NCBI GenBank assembly: GCA_947069175.1
Contig: CAMTDV010000017.1
Location: 52,585,137 to 52,649,136 of the forward strand
From: Scalesia atractyloides
Taxonomy: Eukaryota > Streptophyta > Magnoliopsida > Asterales > Asteraceae
Length of the DNA stretch: 64,000 nt
Direction of reading: 5' to 3'
Positions within the stretch are counted from its first letter, which is position 1; each line of letters starts with the position of its first letter. Of this stretch, positions 21,120 to 32,779 are shown in pieces. The notes under the pieces are model-generated. The model searched no databases, was not told the DNA's origin, and worked only from the letters and a program-made list of their open reading frames with translations. The position numbers and the translations under genes were made by a program.

Positions 21120-24100
21120 TGTCACACCCTGACTCGCAGAGAAAAAAATTGCAGGGTGCGGCAGACACATGGCAATTCCCCATAATTTAAAAACATGATA
21201 TTACATATTGAGGGAACCTCGGTTACAACATATATAAAGTATTATATTACAAACCATAAGTTTAAGTACGGAACTATGGGCCACTACAGCTCTTATTCTG
21301 TTACAGTTTGCTACCCAAGCCATCCACACGCACAAGCCTTAATCCTACTTAGTCTTACCTGAAATGCATGTTAGTTTTAAAAAGGGTCAGCTAACATTGC
21401 TGGTGAGTTCCACTGGTTTAGTTGTTCTGGAACAATATGTGTTAACAAGTTTAATTGCACTAGTCATAGTCACAGATGGAATTACACGAGTACGTAAGTG
21501 AAACCTTGACCTGTCATTGTCACTCCGTGTCATACCGACACATCATCGCACCGGGTCGTATCACCCCAAACACTTCCCACCAACTGCATCACAAGCAGTT
21601 CAATGTTCCCATACAGTTATGCCTAACAACATAACCAAATGGGGACAAGTGTAGTTGACTTGTGGCCGGCATCACACCATCCGGCCTCAAGTGGGTTTGT
21701 CAGACCAATAGTACTATCCACTGCCCATGGCTTATATTCATCACTTGTAGAGGGGAGGGTGTTCGTGTGTTAGATAATTCACATAATCATAGTTGGTGCA
21801 ATTAACGTAGTTTCGTAACATGCAAGTCACTCCGAAAAAATAGTATAACACAGTTTAAAAGTGGTGGAGTGAAACTCACTCCCAACTTGGTGTAATCAAC
21901 ACAGTTTTTAACATGCAAGTCCCCAGAAAACAGTAAAACAATTTAAAAGCGGCGAAGTGAACTCACAGTGCGGGTAGTAGTCTCAATACAAGAATGATCA
22001 AGCAACTAGATCAACTTTAATAACACACATGCAATTATGGACTCAAGTCAGTATGGTTATAACTTGGATTCGGTCGGGAGTTTTCACCCTGGATTGAGTT
22101 TATAGGACATTGGTATGGTGATGGAGATCAGGGTAGTATTAGTTTTTAGTTTGGCTTCCGGGCACCGTTTCGCGTGCCAGCCAACGTTGGTTGTTTAACA
22201 TGTTTGGATAATGGTATGGAAATACCAATACGTTGTTATTTAAGAGTGATTAACTTTTCATTAAGGGAGTTTGGGTGTTTGGGGAGTCTAGGTTGCCCAA
22301 ATTTGAGTTTCCATTCCCGTCGTCGGGGATTCTCCCGAACTGGCCTAGGATACACCCCTAGTGTTCAATCTGCCCTGGAATCTCCCGAAAGTCTTCCGGT
22401 GTTCCAATTATAGTACTAGTCGGGTTTGGTCAGTTCCCGGTTCCGGCATGTTCGTTAAACGGTAAACTGCCGAAATTGTTTTAAAATGACCCGTTTTTAA
22501 TTCCCTAAATTCCCGTTTAATCTATAATTTGAATAAAATCTGTAAATTTTTATACAAGTCTGTATAATTTGTAGATTATGGGAAAAATAAATTGGGAATT
22601 TATTTAGTTATTTTAACTATTTAAATAAATTCTTTGTAAAACAGTATTTAACCGAATAATTGTCATTAACTATCATCTATGGTCTAAATATTCCCAAAAA
22701 ATTCAAGAACATCCTTAAATGTCCAGGAATTTCTCAAAAAAATTTGAGATTTTTCCGATTTCGTTTCGGTGCGTTTCCGGCTACCGAAAACTCCAAAAAA
22801 TGCGGATTTTTAACCCGAGTCAAAACTCAATCAATCGACTCCGAAACTTCCCAGAAATTTTCTTATATGTTTCTTAGTATTCATGAAAAATTTGGTAATT
22901 TATTGACCCTGTTTGGTATTTTTTCTGGAATTGTTTTGATAAAACAGTCAACAATTCACCAAAAATCGTAGAAAATTCCAATAATTCTAAAATTTTACGT
23001 GGATATTCCTGTCAACATCACCATAACCAAATTTCAGCTCAATTCAAGTATCACGGACCAAGTTATAGGCAAAACAAAATTCTGCCTATCCTAGTTTCGG
23101 TTCTCGGATGATACACCTAGCGAAGGCTTCGTTTCCAAGTGTTCCTTGTGAGTCCAGAAGTTTGTGGGTGCTATATTCAGTACCTACACATCAAGTTCAA
23201 TCCAAATATGCTAGAACTTAGATCAATCAAGCTTTGTTTCATTGTTTTTCCGTTAATCGAATAGTTATGCGATTTTTGTCGAATAGGTGTTGTTTAGGGT
23301 ATCAAAACCCAAAGATTTGTGCTCATGGCTGCCATATAACACCAGGGAATTCACAAGGTGTTCTTAATCAGCCAAGAAACTTGTTCAAACCTTCAAAAAT
23401 CATGGATCAAAAAGGGTTTTCATGATCTAAACCAAGTTTTCGCAAGACATCATGATTAAAACTATGAGAAACAAGGTTTATACCTTTGATTTGATGTTGT
23501 ATGATGTTGGATCAGCTGAGAAAAAGGTGTCTTGTGCAGAATTCTTTGAAGAAACTAAAGAAAAAAATTAAAACATTATAAAGGGGGTGGCGGTTTGGGG
23601 TGGGGTGCCCCTACCCCTCCTCTGATTTGTCGTGCTTTGTGAAACGCGTTAAAAGATGATGTTTATCTTCCAGGTCGCATTTAGGTTCGTTTTCGGGTCC
23701 CGTACGTGTCTCCGATTTGTGAAACGGGCTCCGTTTTTCACGTTCTAACTGTCAAAAGACTCGGTTTAAAAACTGAGCATAACCGTCTCGAAACCCGAGC
23801 CCAGTTACGTTTTAATCATAAAAGCCTCGTATTACGTTAGTTTAAGCGTTTTTAAGCTTGATTGACCATTCCTTGCATGTTTGGTTTGTCTTTCGTCGCT
23901 CTTAAAACAAAACATTTCCCTAACTGGGAACCATCTCGTTTTGCGTGCCCGAGCTCCGATTTGTTTCTAATCTTATTTCCTAATCTATGGCACGTAATCA
24001 AAATATTTCGTGAACTCAGAATCATAAAGGGCCCTATCATTGGCCTAATAATCACAGTTGAATATTTAATGCGCTGTTAAACATCAAGTCTCCGTTTAAC

Positions 24101-24319
24101 ACGTTGTTAAAGGCTAAGGACACCAACTTTGCATCGTTGGTCATTAACAGTATCATGTTAATCATGACGTGCTCTCGGATTCCTCCGAGACATAACAAAG
24201 GTTGTTTAGCATAGCCCACAAGTCATGCAAGTTGCACAGTTTACACGCAATTATTGTTTTAATCATGCTTTTGGTTTAGGACCAATTAAGGTGTACCTGG
24301 TTTCGTCATGGGTATCACA
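21120..24319 (-). repeat. Left (3') LTR of element D (3.2 kb)
   Basis: Starts TGTCACACC and ends GGGTATCACA on the plus strand, then GTCTCCCC, the polypurine tract of D in reverse (24320-24330). Homologous throughout to 39706-42938. Antisense open frames at 22660-22971 and 23234-23425 have counterparts in the other LTR but no known motif. Confidence 0.9.
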
Positions 24320-24366
24320 GTCTCCCCTGGTTAAGAAATTCCGTCCCCGAAATTTACCATTTCTAG

Positions 24367-24936
24367 CTAGGGATAAAGGTGAGGATACTTTCTACGAAAT
24401 TCATCCTTTCGTTCCCAGGTGTATTTAGGTCCTTGTTTGGAGTTCCACCGGACTTTAACCAGTGAAATCTTGTTGTGCCTTATTTCTACGGAATTCATCC
24501 TTTCGTTCCCAACTATTTCTACCGGCTCTTCCACAAAGTGGAGTTTATCATCAACGTGTATGTCTTCCAATGGTATCTGGGTGGCCTCACCCGAAAGGCA
24601 CTTCTTTAAGTTTGAAATGTGGAAGACATTATGAATGGCACTAAGCTCGGTTGGTAGCTTCAACCGATATGCTACGGGACCTACTTTTTCTAGGATCTCG
24701 TAGGGTCCAATGTATCGTGGGGCTAACTTTCCAGACTTTCCAAATCTGATAATGCCTTTCCACGTCGATACCTTTAACAATAATCGTTCACCCACTTTGA
24801 ACGATAACGATTTTCTAAGTACATCAGCCCAGCTCTTCTGCCGACTCTGAGCGGGTTTCAGATGATTCTGGATCTGATGGACCTTATCACTCGTTTCTTG
24901 GAATAACTCAGATCCTGTCAGTTGGGTGTCACCCAC
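24367..24936 (-). pseudogene. Element D integrase C-terminal region and chromodomain
   Basis: About 190 codons. Residues 1-60 hold ELFQETSDKVHQIQ and VGERLLLKVSTWKG; residues 70-110 hold GKLAPRYIGPYEILEKVG and HNVFHISNLKKC, the GPY/F integrase module. Residues 130-185 form a chromodomain: HFVEEPVEIV, ISLVKVRWNS, GPKYTWER, FRRKYPHLYP. Chromodomains of chromoviruses direct insertion toward histone-marked heterochromatin. The frame is intact through the end of pol, 47 bases before the LTR. A break at 24936 separates it from the catalytic core. Confidence 0.9.
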
Positions 24937-24996
24937 TTCGGCCCAATAAAGTGGTGATAGGCACTTTAGGCTATAAAGTGCCTCGTATGGGGCTGC

Positions 24997-25836
24997 CTAG
25001 ATGCTACTATGGTAACTGTTGTTATAAGAAAATTCCACTAATGGAAGATGTTTGTCCCAGTTTCCTCCAAAGTCCAGGACACAAGCACGAAGTAAGTCCT
25101 TTAGTGTCTGGATCGGGCATTCCGATTGACCGTAGGTTTGGGGATGGTAAGCAGTACTCAGATTGATCCGTGTCCCCAAAGCTTCTTGAAGCTTTTTCCA
25201 ATATCGCGAAGTAAAATGGCTGTCTCGGTCAGAAATAATGGCAATCGGGACACCATGTCTGGCTACTATTTCATTAGTGTAGATTTCGGCCAACTGGTCG
25301 GTCTTATAAGTGGTATGAATTGGAATAAAATGTGCGGATTTGGTTAATCTATCTACAATCATCCAAATCGCGTCACGACCACGGGACGTTCTTGGAAGAT
25401 GGGTCACGAAATCCATCGTGATTTGTTCCCATTTCCACTCAGGTATCTCGGGTTGTTGTAACATTCCTGAGGGTTTCTGATACTCGGCCTTGACTCGCGC
25501 ACAAGTCAAGCATTGGCTTACATACTCAGCCACGTCCTTTTTCATTCCCGGCCACCAATAAAACTCTTTAAGGTCGTGGTACATCTTATCTGTACCAGGG
25601 TGAATCGAATATTTCAATTTATGAACCTCGTCCATGATCAATTGTCTCAGCTCCGAACTTGCAGGAATCCACACTCGATTCTTGAAATACAACATCTCGT
25701 CCGTTTTCTTCACAAAAATTTTCTCATTCACGTGCAATCCTTCACCGAGTAACTGGCTTTCCTCCAAGGCTTGCATCTGCGTGTTCCAGATTTGCTCTAT
25801 CAGGCTCGTCTTCACAATCATTCCCAAGGCTCTCAC
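24997..25836 (-). pseudogene. Element D integrase zinc finger and catalytic core
   Basis: 280 codons. Residues 72-112 are the HHCC finger (VHKLKYSIHPGTDKMYH, then CLTC). The core has Asp142 (MDFVTHLP), Asp203 (IISDRDSHF) and Glu239 (GQSECPIQ), with 35 residues between the last two, so the D,D35E triad is complete. Integrase joins the cDNA ends to target DNA in the nucleus. Near the end LVEFSYNNSYHSSI is cut by a stop where the family goes on to an ALYGRKC motif. This is the best preserved integrase core in the window. Confidence 0.9.
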
Positions 25837-25851
25837 TCGGAGGGGTTTAAT

Positions 25852-26318
25852 TCAATCCTTCCTACTTAGAGCATCCGCTACCACATTAGCTTTCCACGGG
25901 TGGTACTTTATCTCACAGTCGTAATCATTTAACAACTCCACCCATCTGTGCTGCCTCATGTTTAGGTCTTTTTGGTCGAAGATATGTTGGAGGCTTTCGT
26001 GATCCGTATATATATTACACTTGGTACCATATAAGTAATGTCTCCAAATCTTTAGTGCGAATATAACAGAGCCTAGTTCCAAATCATGCGTCGTGTGATT
26101 CTTCTCGTGCAACTTTAGTTGCCTGGAAGCGTATGTAATAACTTTATTCCTTTGCATAAGGACACATCCAAGCCCCTGTCGTGATGCGTCACAATATACG
26201 ACAAACTCATTGTTGCCTTTGACGTCAGGATTGGCGCCTCACATAACTTTTGTTTTAACAGCTGGAACACTGTTTCCTGATCTTCACCCCATTCATAGTT
26301 CCTGTCCTTTTGCGTCAA
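25852..26318 (-). pseudogene. Element D RNase H
   Basis: Two overlapping frames. 26318-26115 covers the connection (WGEDQETVFQLLKQKLCEAPIL), and the frame 26157-25852 holds KVITYASRQLKLHEKNHTTHDLEL, WRHYLYGTKCNIYTDHESLQHIF and WVELLNDYDCEIKYHPWKANVVADALSR. These are the Glu and Asp regions of gypsy RNase H. In the usual GKAN motif the Gly has become Trp (HPWKAN). A shift near 26150 breaks the domain after YCDASRQG, so the first Asp and the rest are in different frames. Confidence 0.85.
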
Positions 26319-26966
26319 AGCGGTTAGAGATTGGGCGATATTTGAGAAGTTTTCGATGAAGCGGCGTTAATACCCTGCCAGTCCAAAGAATTGGTGTATT
26401 TCTTTTGGAGATTTCAGCACCGGGCAATTCTTGATTGCTTCGATCTTGCTTGGGTCCACGTGGATTCCGTATTGATCCACCACATGTCCTAAAAATTGCA
26501 GGGCTTGCAACCAAAAGTCGCACTTAGACAATTTAGCGTACAATTGTTCTATCCGTAGCATCTCCAAGATAGCACGTAAGTGATGCTCGTGCTCGTCCTT
26601 GCTCTCGGAGTAGATTAAGATATCGTCGATGAAGACGATGACAAATTTGTCAAGGTATGGATTACATACCCGGTTCATGAGGTCCATGAACATAACAGGT
26701 GCGTTGGTTAACCCTAAAGGCATAACCAGGAATTCGTAGTGGCCATAACGAGTTCGAAATGCTGTCTTAGGAATATCGTCCTCTTGGACCTTCACTTGAT
26801 GGTAACCTGACCGAAGATCAATCTTAGAAAAATATCGGGCTCCTTGTAGCTGATCAAAAAGATCATCGATCCTTGGAAGAGGGTAACGATTCTTGATAGT
26901 GACCTTGTTCAATTCCCTGTAGTCGATGCACATTCGGAAGCTACCGTCCTTCTTCTTCACAAACAA
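26319..26966 (-). pseudogene. Element D reverse transcriptase
   Basis: An open run of 199 codons: KDGSFRMCIDYRELNKVTI, then FSKIDLRSGYHQVKV with catalytic Asp50, FLVMPLGLTNAPVMF, and VIVFIDDILIYSES with the Asp pair at residues 114-115. The catalytic triad is intact. The frame continues through the thumb (LQALQFLGHVVDQYGIHVDPSKIEAI) to FFGLAGY and then stops at 26367; the reading resumes in a neighbouring frame to about 26319. RT copies the element RNA into DNA. Only the downstream part is broken. Confidence 0.9.
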
Positions 26967-27304
26967 AACTGGGGCTCCCCAGGGGGAATAACTAGGACTG
27001 ATGAAACCACGACAAGTAACTCCTTCAGCTGTGTTGATAGTTCTTGCATCTCGGATGGTGCAAGACGATATGGGGCTTTGGCAATGGGTGTTGTTCCCGG
27101 TATTAAGTCGATACGAAACTCGACTTGCCGATTGGGCGGCAATCCGGGCAATTCCGCTGGGAACACATCAGGGTATTCACATACTACCGGGATGTCTTCA
27201 ATACGCTTCTCGGCTGGTTCTTCGGTCGTGATTCTAGCCAAGAACACGTCACCTCCCTGTCGTATATGCTTCAATGCCTTGAGGTGAGATATGAGGTTCA
27301 GCAT
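26957..27304 (-). pseudogene. Element D protease-RT connection
   Basis: About 115 codons: IPVVCEYPDVFPAELPGLPPNRQVEFRID (split here as IPVVCEYPDVFP and LPGLPPNRQVEFRI), LIPGTTPIAKAPYRLAPSEMQEL, then a damaged stretch VVVSSVLVIPPGEPQ where the family has DKGFIRPSxSPWGAP. This is the standard entry into gypsy RT. A shift near 27000 changes the frame just before RT. Confidence 0.85.
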
Positions 27305-27322
27305 GGTACCTAACTTCTCTCC

Positions 27323-27663
27323 CTATACCATGATTGCATTTGTCGAGGTTAAAGGAATCTTCACAACCTTTTGTTCACACAGCACCTTCGCGTGATGGTT
27401 GGACAGCCAGTCCATTCCTACCACAACATAAAACTGCCCAATTCTACGGGTAATAGGTCGATAGCTCTGGCTGGTAGCTCTCCCCATTTTCGGTACTGTT
27501 GCCCTTGCACAACTGCTCTCCGGGGCTTCTCGCTTGTTCCCGGCATGTTCTCCGGGCATCGTTAAAATCTTACGCCTAACCATGTCATACGTAACAATAC
27601 CTGACCTGGCTACCACCTCGTGCATGGTCAGGTGTCCCACCAAGTTGATGATACTCCTTTCTT
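27323..27663 (-). pseudogene. Element D protease remnant lacking its active site
   Basis: The end of the retropepsin is recognisable: FYVVVGMDWLSNHHAKVLCEQKVVKIPL. Upstream of it the reading is a stretch with MHEVVARSGIVTYDMVRRKIL that I do not recognise, and no Asp-Ser/Thr-Gly active site and no zinc knuckle are present between it and gag. In gypsy elements both should lie here, so a deletion of several hundred bases has joined gag to the back half of the protease. Without the Asp it cannot mature the polyprotein. Confidence 0.7.
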
Positions 27664-28237
27664 CTAGGGTCGGTCCCCAGATATACCTTTCGATCCGCTT
27701 ATGTCCGGGCGGACCATGTCTGGCAATATGCGTGCCAGTTCATTAAAACGATTAGTATAACCTGCATGGTAAGCACCTTTCATCTGCAGGTTCCAGAACT
27801 CATGTTCAAGCTTATGAATTTCATGGGCTGGACAGAACCTTTCCCTCATCAGTACCTTAAGATCATCCCAAATCATAGAATTAATCGCGTCCTGTCCGCG
27901 AGATTGAACAATAGTGTTCCACCAGTTTAACGCATGCTCGGTAAAGGTACAAGTTTTATACTTAACCAAACAATCACTGGGAAAATTACTTACATTCAGT
28001 ATCGATTCAGACTTCTCGATCCACTTCACTAATCCATCCGGTCCTTCAGTCCCGCTAAATTCCATAGGTTTGCATTCCATGAAGTGCTTATACGAGCGAA
28101 CTGGTCTAAGATTCTTTTGCGCATTGTTTGGATTATCGTTTTGACCAATGGATCCTGGTTGCGGGTTCGGTTGTGGGTTAGCATTGATGCCGGCGCTAAC
28201 CTGTGCCACAATTGTGGGGATAACTGCTTGAAGCTGT
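27664..28237 (-). pseudogene. Element D gag, main part (split by element C)
   Basis: About 181 codons from an internal Met: a Pro/Gln/Asn-rich linker, then YKHFMECKPMEFSGTEGP, WIEKSESILNVSNFP, ALNWWNTIVQ, MRERFCPAHEIHKLEHEFWNLQM and YTNRFNELARILPDMV, matching Retrotrans_gag. The first codons lie beyond the nested element C, at 37981-38044; the GCTGT duplication at 28233-28237 marks the break. A one-base loss near 27690 shifts the frame before KRIERYIWG. Confidence 0.9.
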
Positions 28238-29062
28238 TGTCACACCCAAACCAATCGCGGAATCATCGGGGCGCGACACTAAGCGAACCAAATTGTCTCA
28301 TGAGAAGTTGCATAACCGTTATTTAACAATATTACATAACGTCTAATATCCCATACTATTAAACATAATATTTCAAATAACATTAACAAAACATCGTTTT
28401 CCCATAACACAAATTCCAGTTTAAATATCTCTAGATTTATTATCATCGTTTCTAAAGCAAAAACTAAACTAAGCAAAACTACGTCCAAAGCATCCAAGCT
28501 AAAATCCTCAACCTGTTACATATGTTAAAATACAAGTCAATACAATTAAGTAAAGGTGAGCATACGAGTTTAAGTGATACTAGCATAATAGGGAAAACGT
28601 TCGTGAAATAGTCCAACTACATATCATGATACATCAAAACACATTACACAAAAATAGGCATATTTCTCATGCTAACTTCCGTGAAAAGGCTAGCACGTCC
28701 ATCCTAACTAGACCCTGTCGGGTGTTAGCCACACTATAGTACCATACTAGCTAAGGAGGCAAGTTAACAAAAATAAGTCTTAGTCACATGTTCTAGTATC
28801 ACGTATTGAGCATACATAATTAGATTATTCGCATGTGATAAACAGTTTGATTTGTGAGGTGATTTTGATAGAGGAACATAGGTAACACCCAAAAAGTGCA
28901 TTAAAGCGAAAACTGGTCAAGTATACTCACAGTCGGTGCGTTTAGGAGAAAGTAGACGACTGTCGAGAGGTGAAGAGGAGTGCCGGATCAGCCTGCTTAC
29001 GCGAACGAAAGTGCATTAGTCTCCGAAAAGCAGAAACGGTGAAGTTTGGTTTGGGCAGTAGG

Positions 29063-29341
29063 CAAGTTCGGCCGAACTTGTATGTTTCCATACAAGTTCG
29101 AGCGAACTTGTGAGGAACTGCTGTGTTTTGAGACAAGTTCGGGCGAACTTGTTAAGTTTCTCAAGAAACTTGACAAGTTCGGTCGAACTTGTGTAGAAGG
29201 TTAACAGACTTTGCAAGTTCAGCCGAACTTGTGAAGTTTCCGGAGAAACTTGTCAAGTTCGAGCGAACTTGTGGGGTTCTGAAGGTTTTGACTCAAGTTC
29301 GGCCGAACTTGACCCAAAGGGTGCAAGTTCGAGTTAGTCCA
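29063..29341 (-). repeat. Palindrome array, downstream cluster, 3' LTR of C
   Basis: Copies of CAAGTTCGNNCGAACTTG start at 29063, 29093, 29134, 29174, 29214, 29254, 29294 and 29324 (the last degenerate). Steps are 30, 41, 40, 40, 40, 40 and 30 bases. Centres vary (GC, AG, GG, GT). Some spacers hold a second palindrome, AAGTTTCTCAAGAAACTT at 29154 and AAGTTTCCGGAGAAACTT at 29234. Confidence 0.95.
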
Positions 29342-29955
29342 ACGACATGTTGAGCTGTACAAAATCAGTAAATCTTGAGCGAACTTGATGTTTTCGGGTC
29401 CAAAATCTTGCGTTTTCGCGTCGTTTGCTGAGGAAATCGAGTGTCCATCCCTCCAACCTTAAGCCACTGAGTAAAACTTAGGTTGGTGAGGTCTTTTGAA
29501 ACTCAGGCTAAACCGAGCGAACTTGATGGTTCGTACGGTTAGTCCAGCTTGTGTAAAGTGACGATTTCGTCCTTGTGCTTCTGGATCTGAGATTCTGTTT
29601 GACAACGCCTCATTCCACTTAAAAGTGAACAAAACATACGTCATTAGTCCAAATACTGTGTAGAAATCAATGTTTTTGAAAGGTTTTACTCAGATACAAA
29701 AGTTTTATAGAAAAAGATGAAGATTTTCGTAAACAGAAGAGATTTGATGAAAATGAAGGCAGAGCCTTGTGCAAAATCGTTGTAAACCGTTGTAAAACGT
29801 TGTTGAACATCATTTTAGTTGAAATCGGGTTGATTCTTACTTAGAAAACAAAGGGTTTCGGGTTTGGAGAGCTCTAGGCGAAGTTGCAGCAAGTTCAAAT
29901 GAGAGAATGGGGCTGAGTATTTACAGGTGAAGACAAAAAGTGAGCTGGTGGGAGT

Positions 29956-30159
29956 CAAGTTCGGTCGAACTTGCATGATTTCATGCAAGTTCAGGCGAAC
30001 TTGCTAGATGTTCAAGAGGTTCAGGCCAAGTTCAGCCGAACTTGCTGCTCCTGTGAGGGACCAAGGCAAGTTCGAGCGAACTTGTGGGCAGTGGAGGATT
30101 CTTGTGTTGGCTAGTCAAGTTCGGCCGAACTTGGGGTCACCCAAGTTCGAGCGAACTTG
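29956..30159 (-). repeat. Palindrome array, upstream cluster, 3' LTR of C
   Basis: Copies start at 29956, 29986, 30027, 30067, 30116 and 30142. In promoter terms (minus strand) the cluster lies about 30-230 bases upstream of the TATA position at 29918-29927. Confidence 0.93.
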
Positions 30160-30357
30160 ACCCAAATGTTGGGTGTTCTTTGTTTTTCGTTCGTTTATCG
30201 ATTGTTTGGTGATTCGGTTCGTATTAGATAGTTATATTAAGCGTTATAAGTGATGTAATAGTGTGATTTAGCGATTTGAATATGCGAGAGCGATGCGATA
30301 GCGAGGGTAATCATAATGATAACACACATAACACATAAATAACATAAAACCATATAG

Positions 30358-30728
30358 CGAGTGATATCGATTGTCTCTGATATGGAGAATTTTGTCTGTC
30401 GTTTCTTGAATTAACTCGGGACCGGTGATTTGTGCTTCTCCGATCTCGTGCCATGCGGCGATCGACATTTTCTTCCACACAGTGCCTCAAAAGGAGCCAT
30501 TTGAAAGCTGGTTTGATAACGATTATTGTACGAGAATTCAATTAAAGGTAAATGTGTATCCCAATTACCATCAAAATCTATAATGCACGCATAAAGCATG
30601 TCTTCGAGGTTGTGGATCGTGCGCTCAGTCTGACCGTCGGTTTGAGGGTGAAAGGCGGTACTGAGATTGAGAGTAGTACCGAGAGCGGATTGAAAGGTCT
30701 CTCAGAGACCCAAAGTAAAACGACCGTC
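30358..30728 (-). pseudogene. Element C integrase, second half, truncated
   Basis: On the minus strand TDGQTERTIHNLEDMLYA carries the catalytic Glu; it is followed by IIDFDGNWDTHLPLIEFSYNN, MAPFEALCGRKCRSP and ELIQETTDKI. All later integrase modules, any chromodomain, the polypurine tract and the LTR start are missing, since the sequence passes straight into LTR DNA at about 30357. Several frame changes occur within these 370 bases. The element could not integrate on its own. Confidence 0.8.
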
Positions 30729-31155
30729 TCAGTCAGAGATGATGTCCCGAGGTATCCCATGTCGACATATAACTTCGTCGGTATAGATTCGGGCTAACCG
30801 TTCAACCTTAAAGTCTTCTCGTATAGCAATAAAGTGGGCGGATTTAGTAAGACGATCAACGATAACCCAAATGCTATCGGGACCAGATGAAGTGCGGGGA
30901 AGTTTCGTAATAAAGTCCATAGCTATACTCTCCCATTTCCACATCGGGATTTCGGGTTGTTCAAGTAAGCCAGAGGGCATTTGATGTTCAACTTTAACCT
31001 TCGAACAAGTTAAGCACTTTGAAATGTACACAACGATATCCTTTTTCATACCCGGCCACCAGTACTTGGGACGATGGTCCTGGTACATTTTGTCGGCATC
31101 GAGATTTATGGGCTTCGTTCATTAGCAATTCACGAAGACTGTCACGGCTGGGAAT
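30729..31155 (-). pseudogene. Element C integrase zinc finger and core, first half
   Basis: Frame 31088-30729 has KYWWPGMKKDIVVYISKCLTCSKVKVEHQMPSG (only its pattern is given here: WWPGMKKD and CLTC), MDFITKLPRTSSGPDSIWVI with the first catalytic Asp, VDRLTKSAHFIAI, and a final IISD with the second Asp. The next codon is TGA in place of the usual Arg, a nonsense change. A shift near 31090 separates the HHCC His residues upstream from the Cys pair. Confidence 0.85.
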
Positions 31156-31858
31156 CTAGATGCGATCGAGATAGTAATAAATACCATTTGGTCTAACGAT
31201 GAGTTGAGTTTCGGCACCACATTTCATTTCTTCCTCCAAAGTATTTTCGTTAAAGCAGGCGAATTGAGTGGAGCGAATCATGATTTTGAGATCATTCAAA
31301 GATTGAGAGTCACGAATACTATACACATAGTTTCGTCGACTTAGAGCATCGGCGACGACGTTTGCTTTGCCGGGATGGTAGCGTATCTCACAATCGTAAT
31401 CGTTGAGAAGTTCAACCCATCTACGTTGGCGCATATTAAGTTCTTTTTGATTGAAGATATGTTGTAAGCTCTTATGGTCGGTGAAGACCGTACACTTTGT
31501 ACCATAAAGGTAGTGTCGCGAAATCTTCAATGCAAAAACGACTGCACCGAGTTTGAGATTGTGGGTTTTGTAGTTTTTCTCATGGATGTTGAGTTGTCAA
31601 GACGCATACGCGATAACCTTGTCTTGTTGCATGAGAACACAACCAAGACCAAGATTAGAGGGATCACAATAAACAACAAATCGTCGTTTCCGTCGGGTAA
31701 AGCGAGGATGGGAGCGTTGCATAACATAATCTTGAGAGTTTGAAAAGCTTCCTCCTGTTTGGAATCCCAAGCGAAAGGTTTGTCTTTATGAGTTAAGGCG
31801 TAAGCGGAACGACTATTTTCGAGAAATCGGCGATGAATCGACGGTAGTAACCCACCAA
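31156..31858 (-). pseudogene. Element C RNase H
   Basis: Two frames. 31904-31527 covers the connection (KPFAWDSKQEEAFQTLKIML) and the first Asp region, read out of frame after DDLLFIV. 31530-31156 holds the rest: YLYGTKCTVFTDHKSLQHIFNQKELNMRQ (patterns YLYGTK and FTDHKSL), WVELLNDYDCEIRYHPGKANVVADALSR. Conserved Asp and His residues are present but split by a shift near 31600, where the usual reading would be ASRQLNIHEKN; one codon there is a stop. Confidence 0.85.
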
Positions 31859-32242
31859 TCAAAGAAATGAACGGATTTTGGAAGCATTCTTCGGTGTAAT
31901 CCAACTCTTGACAGCTTCGACCTTTGCAGGGTCGACGTGAATTCCTTGACTATTAACGATGTGGCCGAGAAATTGGACTTCTGGGAGCCAGAATTCACAT
32001 TTGGAGAACTTAGCATAAAGGCGATTACCTTGAAGAAGTTCGAGGACTAAACAGAGATGGCGCGCGTGTTCGTCTCTCGACTTCGAATAGATAAGGATGT
32101 CATCGATAAACACAATGACTAAACGATCTAAGAAAGCTTTACACACACGGTTCATCAAGTCCATGAAGACCGCGGGTGCATTTGTAAGACCAAAGGGCAT
32201 GACCACGAATTCGAAATGGCCATAACGAGTACGAAAGGCGGT
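31859..32242 (-). pseudogene. Element C RT palm and thumb
   Basis: 115 codons in frame 32206-31859: MVMPFGLTNAPAVFMDL, VIVFIDDILIYSKS with the catalytic Asp pair at residues 35-36, and EFWLPEVQFLGHIVNSQGIHVDPAKVEAV. It follows the first RT half across a stop near 32244 (Lys to stop, AAA to TAA). After SKIRSFL the frame shifts. The Asp pair is intact. Confidence 0.88.
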
Positions 32243-32779
32243 TTACGGAATATCTTCTTCCAACACGTGTAACTGATGATTGTCGGAACGTAAATCGATC
32301 TTGGAGAAACAAGTAGCGCCTTGAAGCTGATCAAATAAGTCGTCGATTCGGGGAAGAGGGTAGCGGTTCTTTATCGTGAGTTTGTTAAGTTCACGATAAT
32401 CGATGCACATTCGGAACGTACCATCTTTCTTTTTCATGAAAAGAATGGGTGCGCCCCAATGCGAAGCGTTCGGGCGTATGAAACCTTTATCAAGAAGCTC
32501 TTGAAGTTGGCTCGATAGCTCGCGCATTTCGGATGGTGCGAGACAATAAGGAGCTTTAGCAACCGGAGTAGCACCGGGAACTAAATCGATACGAAAGTCG
32601 ACATCACGAGTAGGGGGTAAACCGAGTAAATCGTCAGGAAAGACTTTAGGAAATTCACGAAAAACAGGAACGTCTTTAAAAGTCTTCTTTTCTTTCTTCG
32701 GGTTCACGATATGGGCCAGAAAAGCAACACATTGCTTTCGCAAACATTTGTGTGCTCGAGTACACGACAAAAGCATCAA
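32243..32779 (-). pseudogene. Element C protease-RT connection and RT fingers
   Basis: About 178 codons: FPKVFPDDLLGLPPTRDVDFRID (as FPDDLLGLPPTRDV), APSEMRELSSQLQELLDKGFIRP, then KKDGTFRMCIDYRELNKLTI, PRIDDLFDQLQGATCFSKIDLRS with the first catalytic Asp. The next residues read DNHQL where the family has GYHQL, a change of two conserved residues close to the active site. It ends at a stop where TAFRTRYG should continue. Confidence 0.88.

Larger units (their letters stand above)
28238..30357 (-). repeat. 3' LTR of element C, truncated
   Basis: Starts TGTCACACC and follows the 5' LTR (35596 onward) until ACCATATA at about 30357, where it jumps directly into integrase sequence. The last ~260 bases of the full LTR (37715-37980) have no counterpart. 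Its TATA box is changed (TATTTACAGG at 29918 against TATTTATAGG at 37293). Confidence 0.88.
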
